DNA of 64,000 bases from Agaricus subrufescens (taxonomy: Eukaryota > Basidiomycota > Agaricomycetes > Agaricales > Agaricaceae): contig CM057060.1 of NCBI GenBank assembly GCA_029945375.1, positions 2,170,001-2,234,000 of the forward strand. Direction: 5' to 3'. The notes beneath the pieces were generated by a model. That model saw only the letters and a list, made by a program, of their open reading frames with translations, did not search any database and was not told where the DNA came from. Below, piece after piece: positions 33,227 through 44,307 of this stretch. The position numbers and the translations under genes were made by a program. The first letter of the stretch is position 1, and every line of letters begins with the position of its first letter.

Positions 33227-34525
33227 ATGGCAGTGGCATTCCGGTCGTTTACCCTAGCGTTTATACAACTCGCTAAAATCGAAACAGACAAGGCGAAAAA
33301 TTTGGAGGTCGCACGGGACAAGATTCGTGAAGTTGCCTCAGGAGAGAAAAAGCCCGATTTGATTGTGCTCCCTGTTCGCAGTGGCATTTGCAGAATTGCA
33401 CATAACAGATCTGACTAGGAGTGTTAGGAATTTTTCAACACACCACTGGGGGAGCCAGCTCTGATACATACGCATGCTGAGGAGATTGGGTTTACACCTG
33501 GAAAACCATATGACATCACGGCGTCGAAAAGTGACAGCGTCAAGATGTTGTCCGCTGTCGCAAAGGAAACTGGAACATGGCTGATCGGAGGTGATTGGTT
33601 GAACGGGTTTTCAAAAGGGCAATTGAATGACGCAGCCTAGGTTCTTTTCCAGAGCGCGACGGGGAAAAATTCTACAACACTTGCACAGTCTATAGCCCAA
33701 AAGGTAGTCCTTGTATTCATGGTGTGTATCACTGACACAAGATGGAAATAGGCGAACTTGTTGCAAGGCACCGGAAAATACATCTATTTGACATTGATAT
33801 ACCGGGCAAGATTACCGTTAGGGTGAGTGTTCACCGGCGGCGGCGATCACTCTGCTGAACACAATCAGGAAAGCGATGTGATCTCTGGTGGAAACACTAT
33901 CACTATGTTTGACACTGGTGGGTCAGCGCAGAAGACGGGAGTGAGTGGGCAGTGACACTTGTTTTTAGAATTTGCGCGCATTGGAGTCGGAATATGCTAC
34001 GACATCCGGTTCCCTGAACTGGCGATGGTTGCTGCGCGGAGAGGCCAGCTATTGTATTTTGTTGTTTGCTGGCGATCGCGCTGACTGGACAATAAAACAG
34101 GTTGCCAAATGTTGATTTATCCCAGCGCATTCAGCAAGCCGACAGGCGAGTTGCACTGGGAACTGTTACAAAGACTACGGCATGTTCCGGGCTATTGTTG
34201 AGGCATTGTTGTTGTTTCTGACGGGGTGGCGACAGGGCTGTGGACAACCAGGTCTTCATGGGAATGTGCAGCTGTGCGAGGGACGCGAATACAAAGTTCA
34301 AAGCTGTGAGTGCTTTGTTGCTGTTGCTGTTGCTCTCGCTGACGGCGCCAGCAGTGGGGGCACTCGATGGTGGTGGACCCGATGGGGCGGGTGCTGGGGG
34401 AGGCGGGGGAGGCGGGCGCGACGGTGGTGGTCGAGATCGACGCAGAGGAGCTGGGGCGGGCGCGGGCGGCGATCCCGGTGACGAGCCAGCGGCGGTTCGA
34501 TGTGTACCGCGATGTGGCCGAATAG
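33227..34525 (+). CDS. NIT2: NIT2-like omega-amidase (nitrilase superfamily), intact copy
   Basis: About nine exons. Spliced blocks: [35 protein letters not shown] (catalytic Glu of the triad in LPE), [57 protein letters not shown] (catalytic Lys), [19 protein letters not shown] (catalytic Cys), [70 protein letters not shown]. The E-K-C triad and family blocks match omega-amidase, which hydrolyses alpha-ketoglutaramate and related monoamides. Introns 34044-34100 and 34180-34235 fit only with GC donors (GCCAGC, GCATGT). The first looks poor, so reduced splicing or early decay is possible. At first sight the frames look broken, but every break is removed by a 45-60 nt intron. Confidence 0.82.
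34044..34100 (+). other. GC-AG intron in NIT2 (weak donor)
   Basis: 57 nt, donor G/GCCAGC, acceptor AAACAG. It is needed to join AARRG to [10 protein letters not shown]. No GT in the stretch gives the right phase. Confidence 0.6.
34180..34235 (+). other. GC-AG intron in NIT2
   Basis: 56 nt, donor CG/GCATGT, acceptor GCGACAG. It joins HWELLQRL to [10 protein letters not shown] alternatives give wrong phase or introns too short. Confidence 0.65.
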
Positions 34526-34636
34526 GCTGGTTTCCAGATTAGGGCAAAGGTGTAGAACGTTGTAGAATAATAAATCAGCGCCTTAAAATAGGAATCCTGC
34601 GGCACAGCTTCCCAGACTCCCTCCCTCCTCCCCCCC

Positions 34637-36124
34637 ATGGTCAGAGAAAGGTTGGCTCCCCTCTACTCCGCCTCTAACGCCCCTCACCCGTCCCTTTCTC
34701 CAGCAAATACTACGATCTCCTCGAGGTCCGCCCCGATGCCTCTGAAGCCGACCTCAAAAAAGCCTATCGCAAGAGGTATAAATTTTTCCTGTGCCTCTGC
34801 CCCCCTCTGTTTTCTCACTACCCCTCCCAGGGCACTCAAACTTCACCCCGACAAGGGTGGAGATCCCGAACTCTTCAAGGAGGTGACACATGCGTGCGTC
34901 GGCCACTTCCTTGCATCCCACTCATTCCTCATCCCCCTACCTCTAGCTACGAAGTCCTCTCAGATCCTCAGAAACGCTCGATATACGACTCGCGCGGAGA
35001 GGCTGGCCTTTCCGAGCAGGGCGGCATGGGTGGCATGGATCCTCAAGTCAGTCTACGCCACCCCCCATCGATCGTCCGCTTCTTACTAACAACCCCCCGT
35101 AGGATCTTTTTAGCCAGCTCTTTGGCGGTGCCGGCGGCTTTTTCGGCGGCGGTAGCCGGCCTCAGGGTCCCCGAAAAACAAAGGACCTCGTCCATCGTGT
35201 ACATGTAACTCTAGAAGAGCTCTACAAGGGCAAAACCACAAAACTCGCACTGACACGTAATGTCCTCTGTACTAAATGTAAGGGCAAGGGAGGAAAGGAT
35301 GGTGCTGTCCGGACATGTCCCGGCTGCCATGGACGTGGTGTCAAGGTCATGATGCGTCAAATGGGCCCAATGATTCAACAAATCCAGAGCGCCTGCGATG
35401 ACTGTTCTGGAACTGGTGAATTCATCAACGCCAAGGATCGGTGTGCCAACTGCAAGGGCAAGAAGGTCCTCCCCGATAAAAAGATGCTCGAGGTGCACAT
35501 CGACAAGGGCATGAAGGGTGGTCAAACTGTCGTTTTCAGAGGGGAATCAGACCAGTCGCCATCGGCAGAACCGGGAGACGTCGTCATCGTCATCGAAGAG
35601 AAGCCTCACGAGCGGTTCCGGCGGCAGGAGAACGATCTCATAATCGAAGTCGAAATCGATCTCCTGACGGCCCTCGCCGGTGGTCAGTTCGCAATAAAAC
35701 ATCTCGACGAACGAGCTCTTCTTGTTCAGGTGCATCCTGGAGAAATCATGAAGCACGGTATGTGTCACTAAATTTTACATATTGTTGCTTCCATGCTCAC
35801 GGTCACTCAGGTGACGTCAAAGTCATCCATGGTCAGGGTATGCCTTCACAGCGTCACCACGAGCCCGGTGACATGTATGTCAAGATCAACGTCAGATTCC
35901 CTGAAATGGTTGATGCTGCTGCTGTCCCTCTACTCGAAAAAGCTCTACCACCTCGTGATCCCCTGGGCGACTTTGGAAAGGAAACCACCCTTGAGGAAGT
36001 CAATCTCGATACTGCGGATACACGGTCAAAGAATGGATTCAGATCAGCAGCGGCAGCGGCAGGTGGAGATGATCCGATGGACGAGGACAGTGAAGAGCCT
36101 CGGGTACAGTGTGCTAATCAGTGA
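34637..36124 (+). CDS. YDJ1: Class I DnaJ/Hsp40 co-chaperone, Ydj1-like, with CaaX box
   Basis: MVRE is joined to TKYYDLLEVRPDASEADLKKAYRK; the J domain HPD lies in LKLHPDKGGDPELF. The Gly/Phe region (LFGGAGGFFGGG) and the zinc-finger repeats follow: CTKCKGKG, CPGCHGRG, CDDCSGTG and CANCKGKK, four CXXCXGXG-type motifs. Then the C-terminal substrate domain (GDVVIVIEEKPHERFRRQ) and a Gly/Ala tail ending VQCANQ. CANQ is a good CaaX farnesylation box, as in yeast Ydj1, predicting partial membrane tethering. It stimulates Hsp70 and hands it clients. Stop 36122-36124. Confidence 0.95.
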
Positions 36125-36230
36125 TGCCCGTTTGTTCTTTCACTCCGGATTGTATCTGCTGTTGTGTTGGTTGTTTTGCATCGTAGATTGTCCCGTTTTA
36201 TATTTACACGCTTTTCGTAATTTCCTACCC

Positions 36231-36934
36231 TCAATCCCAACTAGTCTGCAATGCATGTAATTGGATATACAATGGGTTCTGAGGTAATGACAGAAGCGCC
36301 GCTTACCTGAGGATTAATTTTGAACTGCTCGTAGGCTTGACGGTTGAAGAAACTAACTTCGGTTTCGTTTTCTGCGAACGCAACCGTTAAGAATTTATTC
36401 GGGAAAGGGAAACGAAGACAGTCGAACCAAATCCCAAGTCGGCCAAGACACGGGTGTCATCGTCCAGTATCCAGTCGTCGTGATCGAGGTTGATGATCAG
36501 GTTCGAAGTCTGGCGAGCCGGGTGAGGCAGTAGTATTCTCGGATGGTGGTGGAGTTACCTTGGCTCCATGGGCCTTGGTGTAGAGCTTCAGAGTGTCTAC
36601 GCAGCTAGGGTAAGCGGCAGAAGATGGCAGATCTCTCCATGTGACCTACCCAGCGAGACATTTCGATACGGCTTCCAACCTGGTTGAGTCCGTATAGCTA
36701 ATCGATGAAAGAGGTATAGTCGGTTGAAGGAAGGTCCGAGCTCATTGGTCGTGGTCGAGTACCTTCAAGAGCCGCTTCCTTCAGCTGGCCGACCGTCGTT
36801 GTATGCAGGTTGACGTTGTGCAGGACCAAACTTCGCTCTGTCCGGAACTCGAAAGACTTGATAATGCGAACGGTAAGTGTTGCAGAAGTTTTTGGCAGAG
36901 CGAGATTCGTCGTCGTTGTTGATTCGGATGCCAT
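36231..36934 (-). CDS. UPF0538 (DUF2340) family protein
   Basis: The start MASESTTTTNLAL is at 36934. Family blocks: TVRIIKSFEFRTERSLVLHNV, QLKEAALE, then after introns PYRNV-like residues, DTLKLYTKAHGAKTSNLI, INLDHDDWILDDDTRVLADLG and NETEVSFFNRQAYEQFKINP. This is the ubiquitin-like, widely conserved UPF0538 family (human C2orf76), with no established function. The last intron (GTAAGC...TTGCAG) gives the ending NPQTSWD and stop at 36231; without splicing the frame would instead end at 36242. Confidence 0.82.
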
Positions 36935-37071
36935 TGCTGTTTAAGTTAGTTTGATGGCAAGAGAAAGGAAAAACAGTGCTCAGGAGTCTATCCGAGGATT
37001 CGCCGACTCATATACCAAAATGTTTCCATTTGCCAGGCTCCTCCAGGAGCCCCCATTGCTAGCTAGCAGAC
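36935..37071. promoter_or_regulatory. Divergent promoter UPF0538 / beta-glucosidase
   Basis: 137 bp between opposed starts. No strong element was recognised; it contains TATACC near 37011 on the glucosidase side. Confidence 0.4.
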
Positions 37072-40000
37072 ATGGATCGCTCCTTCCTGACCGCATCCAT
37101 CCCCGATCTTGTCAAAAAACTCAAGGTCGATGAGAAAATATCTCTCTTGGGCGCTCCAAACTGGTGGAACACTACTCCGATACCCCGGCTTGGTATCCCC
37201 TCCATCCGCATGAGCGATGGGCCAAATGTACCTGATATCTCTGTTCCTGTGCCTCTGAGCCTAATGCGAATTTTTAGGGTGTTCGAGGCTCTTCTCATTT
37301 CGTATCGACTCCAACGCAATGTCTTCCTGTGCGTCATTTCCCCCTCCAGAGCTACGATATGCTTAAGATGCATACAGTGTGCCACGTCTCTTGCATCAAC
37401 GTTTGATACAGAAATTGTCCAAAAGGCCGGAGCTTTTTTGGGCCAGGAAGCAAAAATCAAATCGTCAGTTCTTCTCCTAGCTCCGACTTGCAACATCCAG
37501 CGGAATCCTCTCGGCGGGCGAGCTTTTGAATCGTTTTCCGAGGACCCACACCTTTCAGGTACTATGACCTCCCAGAAAGATGCCTTCAATCTCTCAATTT
37601 ATATACTCAGGTATGATGGCTGCCGCGTACGTCAAAGGTCTCCAATCCGAAAACGTATCTGCTGGTAAAATCCCTTAACACCGCGAGGCTCTCTCAATTC
37701 TAAACCACAATCAGTGATCAAGCATTTCGTTGCAAATGACCAAGAATCTGAGCGTCTTGCCGCAGAGTCTGTCATGTCAGATAGAGCTCTGCGAGAAATA
37801 TACCTCTATCCGTGGGTCGATCGTACACCCGCGCTGTAAAGCAGATTCCTAACATCACACTTTAGCTTCATGATCGCTCAAAGAGACGCAAAGCCTTGGG
37901 CTTTCATGACCGCGTTCGTCTGATTGACGTAAGAGCTCGGTATGGCTTTGCTGAGATTCCTACAGCTACGGAAGAATCAAGGGAATTCATTGCTCCGAAA
38001 ATCCCGAGCTTCTTCAGGATATTTTACGACGTGACTGGGGATTCAATGGTGTTGTCATCAGTGACTGGTATACAGAATCATTTCACCTCTATGCATTCTG
38101 AGCTTCCTGACACATTCGCAGGTTCGGCACATACAGTGTTAGTGAGGCCATAAATGCAGGACTAGACCTCGAGATGCCTGGCCCTCCCCGATGGAGGCAG
38201 CCTTTACTTGTCTTACAAACTCTCTCCACACAGAAGGTCTTGCAACAAAAGATTGACCAGTGCATCTCAAACCTCTTGACTTTTATCCAACAACAAGCAA
38301 GGCGGAACCCTGACGTTGTATTTGGTGATGGTATTGAACGGACCAGGGACTCCCCAGAAAACAGAGCATTCTGTCGTAAACTCGCGGCGGAGGGTATGGT
38401 GCTCTTGAAGAACAACAACAATGTATTGCCTCTGTCTTCGAGCAAGGTTAAACGGGTTGCTATCGTTGGACCTAATGCCAAAGAGCGTGTGATTTCCGGT
38501 GGTGGTTCTGCTGCACTCAAACCAAGCTACGTAGTGACCCCTTGGGATGGTATTACGCAGAACTCTCCTCCTGGGATTGAATTCACGCACCACACTGGAT
38601 GCTACGGTTTGTGTTCGCTCGATAGATCTGGTTCTTATATTCATCTCTTGGTTCCCTAGCCCACAAGTATCTGCCTACGTTGGAAAATAACCTTGTCACA
38701 CCAAGCGGCGAGCCCGGCTGGCTGTGCACATTTTATAACCATGATGAAACCGGAAAACCGGATCTTCCCGTTGGCGAATTTAAGCTGCAGGATACAAGAG
38801 TCAAGTTGAATGATTTCTTGCCCCCTGGCCTCGGACACGAATGGACCATCAAGTTGACAGGCAAGCTGTCCTTTGAGAAGACAGCTGTGTATGAGCTCGG
38901 CTTGACAGTCGCAGGTGGGTAGCGAAGATCTAGGCCTGATTCGCCGATTTTCAAATCTTATATCTAGGGAGGGCTAAACTCTGGATTGATGGCATACTCA
39001 CCATTGACAACTGGACTAAGCAAACTCCCGGCGATTTTTTCTACGGGTTCGTTGTACCGATTATCGCTTCACTATTCCGGTGTTATTGACATACCAAAAG
39101 TCAAGGGACGATAGAAGAAAAGGCTACCCTCGAATTTACAGCCGGAAAAGCAGTAGATGTTCTCGTCGAGTATACCAACACGGTTGCATCAAACACCGAC
39201 GACGACCAACATGGTGAAGGCCGTATCTCTCAACCGGCCTTGATGCGTGGCGTGGTGAGTGAAAATATGTTCATATTCTTAACATGAACTGGATTGTTGT
39301 GCAGCGATTGGGTGGTTGTGAGAAATTTGATGCAGAGGAGGGCATAGCGGAAGCGGTGGCCCTCGCAAAGCAGTCCGATGCCGTTGTTTTTGTCTGTGGC
39401 TTAACACCTGAGTGGGAGAGCGAAGGCTTTGACAGGCCTACGCTAGATATGCCAGGCCTTCAAAATCAGACCATCTCACGTTTAGCTGACGTTAACCCAA
39501 ATACCATAGTAGTCATACAAGCGGTAGGCTTTTTTTCTCCTGTTCTCGGCGGATATTGATGTCCTTGAAGGGATCAGCTGTATCGATGCCATGGGTCGAC
39601 TCGGTGTCTGGAATTATACAAGCCTGGTATTCCGGAAACGAAGTGGGGAACCCTCTTTCTGATGTGCTCTTTGGCAAAGTCAACCCGAGCGGACGTTTAC
39701 CACTCACTTTACCTGTTCGTATTCAAGACAGTCCAGCTTATTTGAATGACAAGTGTGAGGATGGAAAGATCCAGTAGGCATAAACGTTTGAACATATCGG
39801 ATCTTTTCACCAACGTCACCGTTAGCTACCGAGAAGATCTCTTTGTCGGCTACAAGTATTACCAAGCGAGGGGGGTTGCGCCTCTGTTTCCCTTTGGGTA
39901 AGCTGCGACTTTTCTTCAATAAGCGAAGACTTATATTCCGTCAGATACGGTCTCTCTTACACGGAATTCTCCATCAAAGACCTTCAAGTTTCGATCCCGC

Positions 40001-40353
40001 CTGAGTTTGGTCCCAATTCACAGATTACCGTGACCTCTACGGTCAGAAATGAAGGTCAAGTTGTAGGATCTGAGGTCGTGCAAATATATGTGTCGTATCC
40101 TGATGATTTAGGGCTGACAACACCAGCGAACCAATTACGCGGTTTCAAAAAGGCACACGACGTTGCACCAGGCGCATCCCAAAGCGTTGGCATCGTACTT
40201 GATAAGTATGCATTCTCGCTCTGGGATGAACGTCAGTCTGCGTGGAGAGTGAATGCGGGGCGTTACTTAGTCCGTATTGGATTCAATAGTGATGCCCTTA
40301 CCCTCTCTGCGCCTGTTGAATTATCGGAGACCTTTTACTGGAATGGATTGTAA
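37072..40353 (+). CDS. GH3 beta-glucosidase with PA14 insert, no signal peptide
   Basis: Starts [22 protein letters not shown]3 blocks: [90 protein letters not shown] (catalytic Asp nucleophile in SDW), [21 protein letters not shown]. The second domain has [13 protein letters not shown], the PA14 insert LLPTLENN...[13 protein letters not shown] to [15 protein letters not shown], and [16 protein letters not shown]. The fibronectin-III domain carries [17 protein letters not shown] and ends SETFYWNGL. It removes glucose from the non-reducing end of beta-glucosides. Lack of a signal peptide suggests an intracellular enzyme acting on imported cellobiose or aryl-glucosides, as for known intracellular GH3-PA14 enzymes of wood-decay fungi. 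About 12 introns; all restore frame where checked. Confidence 0.92.
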
Positions 40354-40453
40354 AACCATATCATGTATTACTATTATATACTTGCCGGATTATGTACTGA
40401 TCAAAGTATCTATGCTTGTTTGATGTCTACTTGATGTCCTCCCTCCACGTCTC

Positions 40454-43279
40454 ATGACCGTTCCTGAATCTCAAGACAATGCGCGTCAGTCAGATGGATT
40501 GTCTACCACTAAGCCTGTTCGACGCGACCCGAGGACTCTAACATCTCTACAAGATGTCCTTTCCTGTCTCTCTGCCCTCCAATCTGAGGAAGCTGAAGTT
40601 TCAAGCGCACTCACAAGCCTTCTCAACGCCCGTGAACCCATAGTCACATCTTTAAACCGTCTGAGATCACTTCTACCGGAGCTGGATAGTTTGCATGGAG
40701 AAGCGCAGGTTTTTGCTAACAGAGTCTCAGGGACAGCAACTACTGCAGACAGGATTGGAAGCAAGGTGATCTCACTGGATGAGGAGATGAGTAGAGTTAA
40801 AGAGGCTGGGGATCGCGTCAACCAGGTCATCGACCTCAAGGTATTTGTTTTTTTTGTCCTTGTCCGCGGTACTCTCGACCCTCATTATGCGCACAATCCC
40901 CGACCAGACGTCGCTCACTTCTCTCAGTAATTCCATAGAAAATCGTGATTGGGAAGCTGCCACACTCCATTGTGCGAGGGCCATGGCTCTACCATATGAT
41001 GTTATTTCCGGTCCATTCGCTGGAGCCGCAGTGGTAATAACCTTTTTTTTCTCTCTCTCTTATCTTGAGTAATATCTAACTCAGTATATTGTCAGCCCAC
41101 AGCTGAAAGTCATCTCCCGCCCTCAGAAACTTTACAAAAAGCTAGAGAGTATCTTCTCTCTGTGTTTCTTCAAAACTTTGAAGAAGCTTCACAATCAAGG
41201 GATTCGACCGCTACTAGTCGATTTTTCAAGCTGTTCCCAGCTATTGGGTGGGAGGCTGAAGGTTTGCGGGCTTATGCGGATTTCGTAGTCCATCTTGTAA
41301 GAGTGAGAGCACCGGCCTCTGCAAAAAGTATGTCATGGTACAATTTACAAGTAACTCAATCACTCAATACTTGGTCATTCAGCCTCGTCGCCACTTTATT
41401 ATATCACATCTCTTACCTCATTGTTCGAGAGCATTGCGTTGATCGTGGACCAACATCAGCCTGTAGTCGAGAAATACTACGGTCCTGGGAAGATGAACAG
41501 CGTTGTCGTACGATTATTAGAAGAATGCGACAGTGTCACGAAAAGCTTGCTCGAGGGGTGGGAAGAGGAGCGGGCTATGAAAAGGAAAGTGAGTCCATTG
41601 TCGTTGGTATGTCATCAGGTGCAACTTGACATATATATCTATCACAGCTTTCTGAAGTTCAAAATAACCCTCCTATACCAATGTTCGCCGCCAGTGGCCG
41701 CAGGCAACTTCCATCAAGCAATGAGGAACCTGTTATTGACCCACGGGAGATCGACAAAGTACTTTCTGAGACTGCTGGAATGTTAGGAAGGTGGGCGATG
41801 TTCAAGAAATTTCTACTTGAAACTCTCAGTGTATGTGCGTCGTATCCTCTGTTGCGAATCAGTGTCTTAGCATACTATAAAGGAATCCTCTTTGCCCGAC
41901 GAAGCTGCAGCCAATAAAATCGAGGGAGGCGATGAACAGACGAAGCCCAGTAGCCCTACGGAAGGTTCCTCCCTACAACTGGATGAAACTAATTCTGAAA
42001 AGTTGTTTCAACATACTATCTTCACTTACTTTGTACCTCTTGAAATTTGGTATACTCGCACTATTGTGGACAAGGCGAGTCAAACCACGTCGTCTTCGTA
42101 TTGTGTCTCATCTCGTTACTAGGCACATAGAACTTCGAGTCCGGATGTCTCCCAAACACCAGTTATCACGACGACCCCCGATGATGTCTTCTATATCCTG
42201 AAGTTAGTCATGTCACGGATGTTGTCAACCGGTTCCGTGTTGGTCGTTCAACGGACACTCGAACAGTTAAGAGAGGTCATCGAGAAGGATTATATCGGAA
42301 TCATCCGGAAAAAGTTGGATGACGTTTATCGAAATGCTGTAGTCTCTGGGTCTCATGCCCGCGCGGATAAGATGGAACGAGAAAATCGTATGATGTTCAT
42401 CGTGAGCGCTATCTATCTTGCATCCAATAGTCATATACTCATCACACTCTAGATCCTGTTGAATGACTTGGACATATCAACGTCACATCTGGAACGACTC
42501 GTCCGGGAATTTATCGAGGGTACCATGGTATCTCAGAATTTCACGGACACTCAAGGAGACACGGTGAAAACATGTCTTGCTGAATTTCAGTCATCAGCCA
42601 GCAAATTCAAACATCCGCTTCGAGTGAGTACCAGCCATTTACTTTATCCTATACCTGACCTGCGTTTCAAGTCTGGGATCGAACAACTCTTTAATCAGCT
42701 CCTACGACCAAAATTACGAAATTTCATCCCTGAAGTGTACAACAACGTTTCTTACCAGCTCGATGAAGATAGCTATGCCACCTCTGAATATCAAGACATC
42801 GTACGGAAACGATTTGTAAAGACTTGGGAGGGCCTTGTGGATGGATACAAAGATGCATTCACGGACAACAACTACCGCCTTTTCTTTGGTCTTGCTCTTG
42901 ACGTTCTCCTTCGACCATGGGAGAAGTTTATGCTCAATCTCAAGTATACAGAGGTATATCGACCGTCTTTAGGGCTTGAAATCTAGTGTTGACGGGATTT
43001 ATAGCTGGGCGCCATACGATTCGATCGAGATCTTCGTGCCATCACCACATATCTCAGCTCTCAAACGCTGTTTGGTGATATAAGAGATAGATTTACGCGG
43101 CTGCAGCAAATTTCCACCATCCTCAATTTGGACGCTGTAAGCTCGCTGGTCTCTCGATTTGGTTTAGCACTGACTCAATCGGACAGGATGAAGATGTGGA
43201 TGAATTCTACAATAGCTCTGGTATTACCTGGAAATTATCTGCCCAGGAAGCACGGACGATTGCCAATCTCAAAGTCTAG
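40454..43279 (+). CDS. COG4: Conserved oligomeric Golgi subunit 4 (Cog4)
   Basis: The start MTVPESQDNARQSDG is 101 bp after the glucosidase stop. An N-terminal coiled coil (LQDVLSCLSALQSEEAEVSSAL, LLPELDSLHGEAQVFANRV) is followed by the helical-rod body: SIENRDWEAATLHCARAMALP, QNFEEASQSRDSTATSRFFKLFP, AIGWEAEGLRAYADFV, RLLEECDSVTKSLLEGW, RMLSTGSVLVVQRTLEQLREV, HLERLVREFIEGTM, VSYQLDEDSY, VKTWEGLVDGYKDAFTDNNY. The C-terminal Cog4 element is SSGITWKLSAQEARTIANLKV. The complex tethers retrograde vesicles at the Golgi. Stop TAG 43277-43279, 49 bp from the VPS2 stop in tail-to-tail arrangement. Confidence 0.9.
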
Positions 43280-43328
43280 GTATACAGTACTGCATGATAC
43301 ATACATAGTTGATTCGATAGATCGATTG

Positions 43329-44281
43329 TTATCCTCTGCGTAGGGCGTCGAGCCTAGCTTGGAGTGCATCCTCATCTGAAAGGCCGGGGGCACCGCTGCC
43401 GCCGCCACCGCCTGCGTTGCCTGCGCTCGCGGGTGAATTTCCACCTTGCTCCCCAAGTGCGACAGGTTGTCGATCTGCCAGAGATTTAGAGGCCGCAGCG
43501 ATACCAGTTGGAGCCTCCGTAAGCTGGACAGTGTGTTGAGATAACGGACAAGGGCGAAAAGGCAGGGAAAAGTGTACCTGATGTGAGAGATCGACACCGA
43601 TTTCATCGAGGACCTGTTTGAGAATCTTATCTCCTTCCTCCTCTTCATCCTCCTCCTCATCCATGACATCGTCAACGGCATCTGACATCATCTCTTCCTT
43701 CATGTCCATCATAGAGCTCTCCTTCTCGAAGTCGGTCATAATGCGTTGAATTTGGGGTAGATTGAGGCCGCGGTTCATGGAGGCCATTGCCTATAGAGTT
43801 CTTGGGGTAGGTGATAGAGAATCGCAAAGAGGGACAGTACGCACGCGGGTGGCGCCTCGCATGGCGTCGGCCATTTGCTGGTTACTCCGGAGGGTCTGTA
43901 TTCGGAGGCCAACAGCCTGGAGCTGAGTGCGCATTTGGTAGAATTTCTGGACGTATCGCCGTGTCCGGACAAGATCCTTGGCCATGACTTTGCAGGCATT
44001 CTTCGGTGCGCTGTTGAGACAAGGGAGAAAGAAGACTCAGGGGCGAAGAACACAGACCAATTGCCCGGATTTTGCGCTCCTCTTGATATCAGCCACGAGT
44101 TTCTTTTCGCTGGCCTCGAGCTTTGTGCGTTCGCGATCGAGCTCGCGCTGCGCCTTTGCAAGCGCCCGCTGGTGCTGACGGAGACGCTCTGCAGGGGTGA
44201 CGGTGCGGCCAAAGAGGGATTCCTAGGGAGGAGTGAGAGCGGTCGGGGAGGGGAAAGAGGCGGACTTGCGATGATGTTCAT
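43329..44281 (-). CDS. VPS2: ESCRT-III subunit Vps2/CHMP2
   Basis: Exon 1 is only 12 nt (MNII), joined by a GC-AG intron (44223-44269, GCAAGT donor) to ESLFGRTVTPAERLRQHQRAL. Next is KLVADIKRSAKSGQL, joined to NACKVMAKDLVRTRRYVQKF over an intron ending CGAAG. Then LQAVGLRIQTLRSNQQMADAM, NRGLNLPQIQRIMTDFEKES, MKEEMMSDAVDDVMDEEEDEE and a Gly/Ala-rich linker. The C-terminal MIM1 helix reads EDALQARLDALRRG, which in the family binds the MIT domain of Vps4. It caps ESCRT-III polymers in membrane budding. Stop TAA 43329-43331. Confidence 0.93.
44223..44269 (-). other. GC-AG intron 1 of VPS2
   Basis: 47 nt, donor ATC/GCAAGT, acceptor CCCTAG. The GT inside the donor (4 bases on) would shift the frame relative to ESLFGRTVTPAER. 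Confidence 0.8.
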
Positions 44282-44307
44282 GGGAGCAGACAAGGGGCGT
44301 GACAGCC
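44282..44307. promoter_or_regulatory. 26-bp gap between divergent starts, VPS2 / AN1 gene
   Basis: VPS2 starts at 44281 (minus), the AN1 protein at 44308 (plus). No room for separate promoters; the control region must overlap coding or intron sequence of one or both. Confidence 0.5.

Noticed and set aside
33227..34525. Plus-strand amidase looked like a frame-broken pseudogene
   Set aside because: Every break is removed by an intron of 54-57 nt or similar in correct phase, and the complete catalytic triad and stop are present; two of the introns need GC donors.
36242..36330. Unspliced C terminus of UPF0538 ending at 36242
   Set aside because: GTAAGC donor and TTGCAG acceptor are good, and splicing yields the more usual short ending NPQTSWD; kept as an alternative only.
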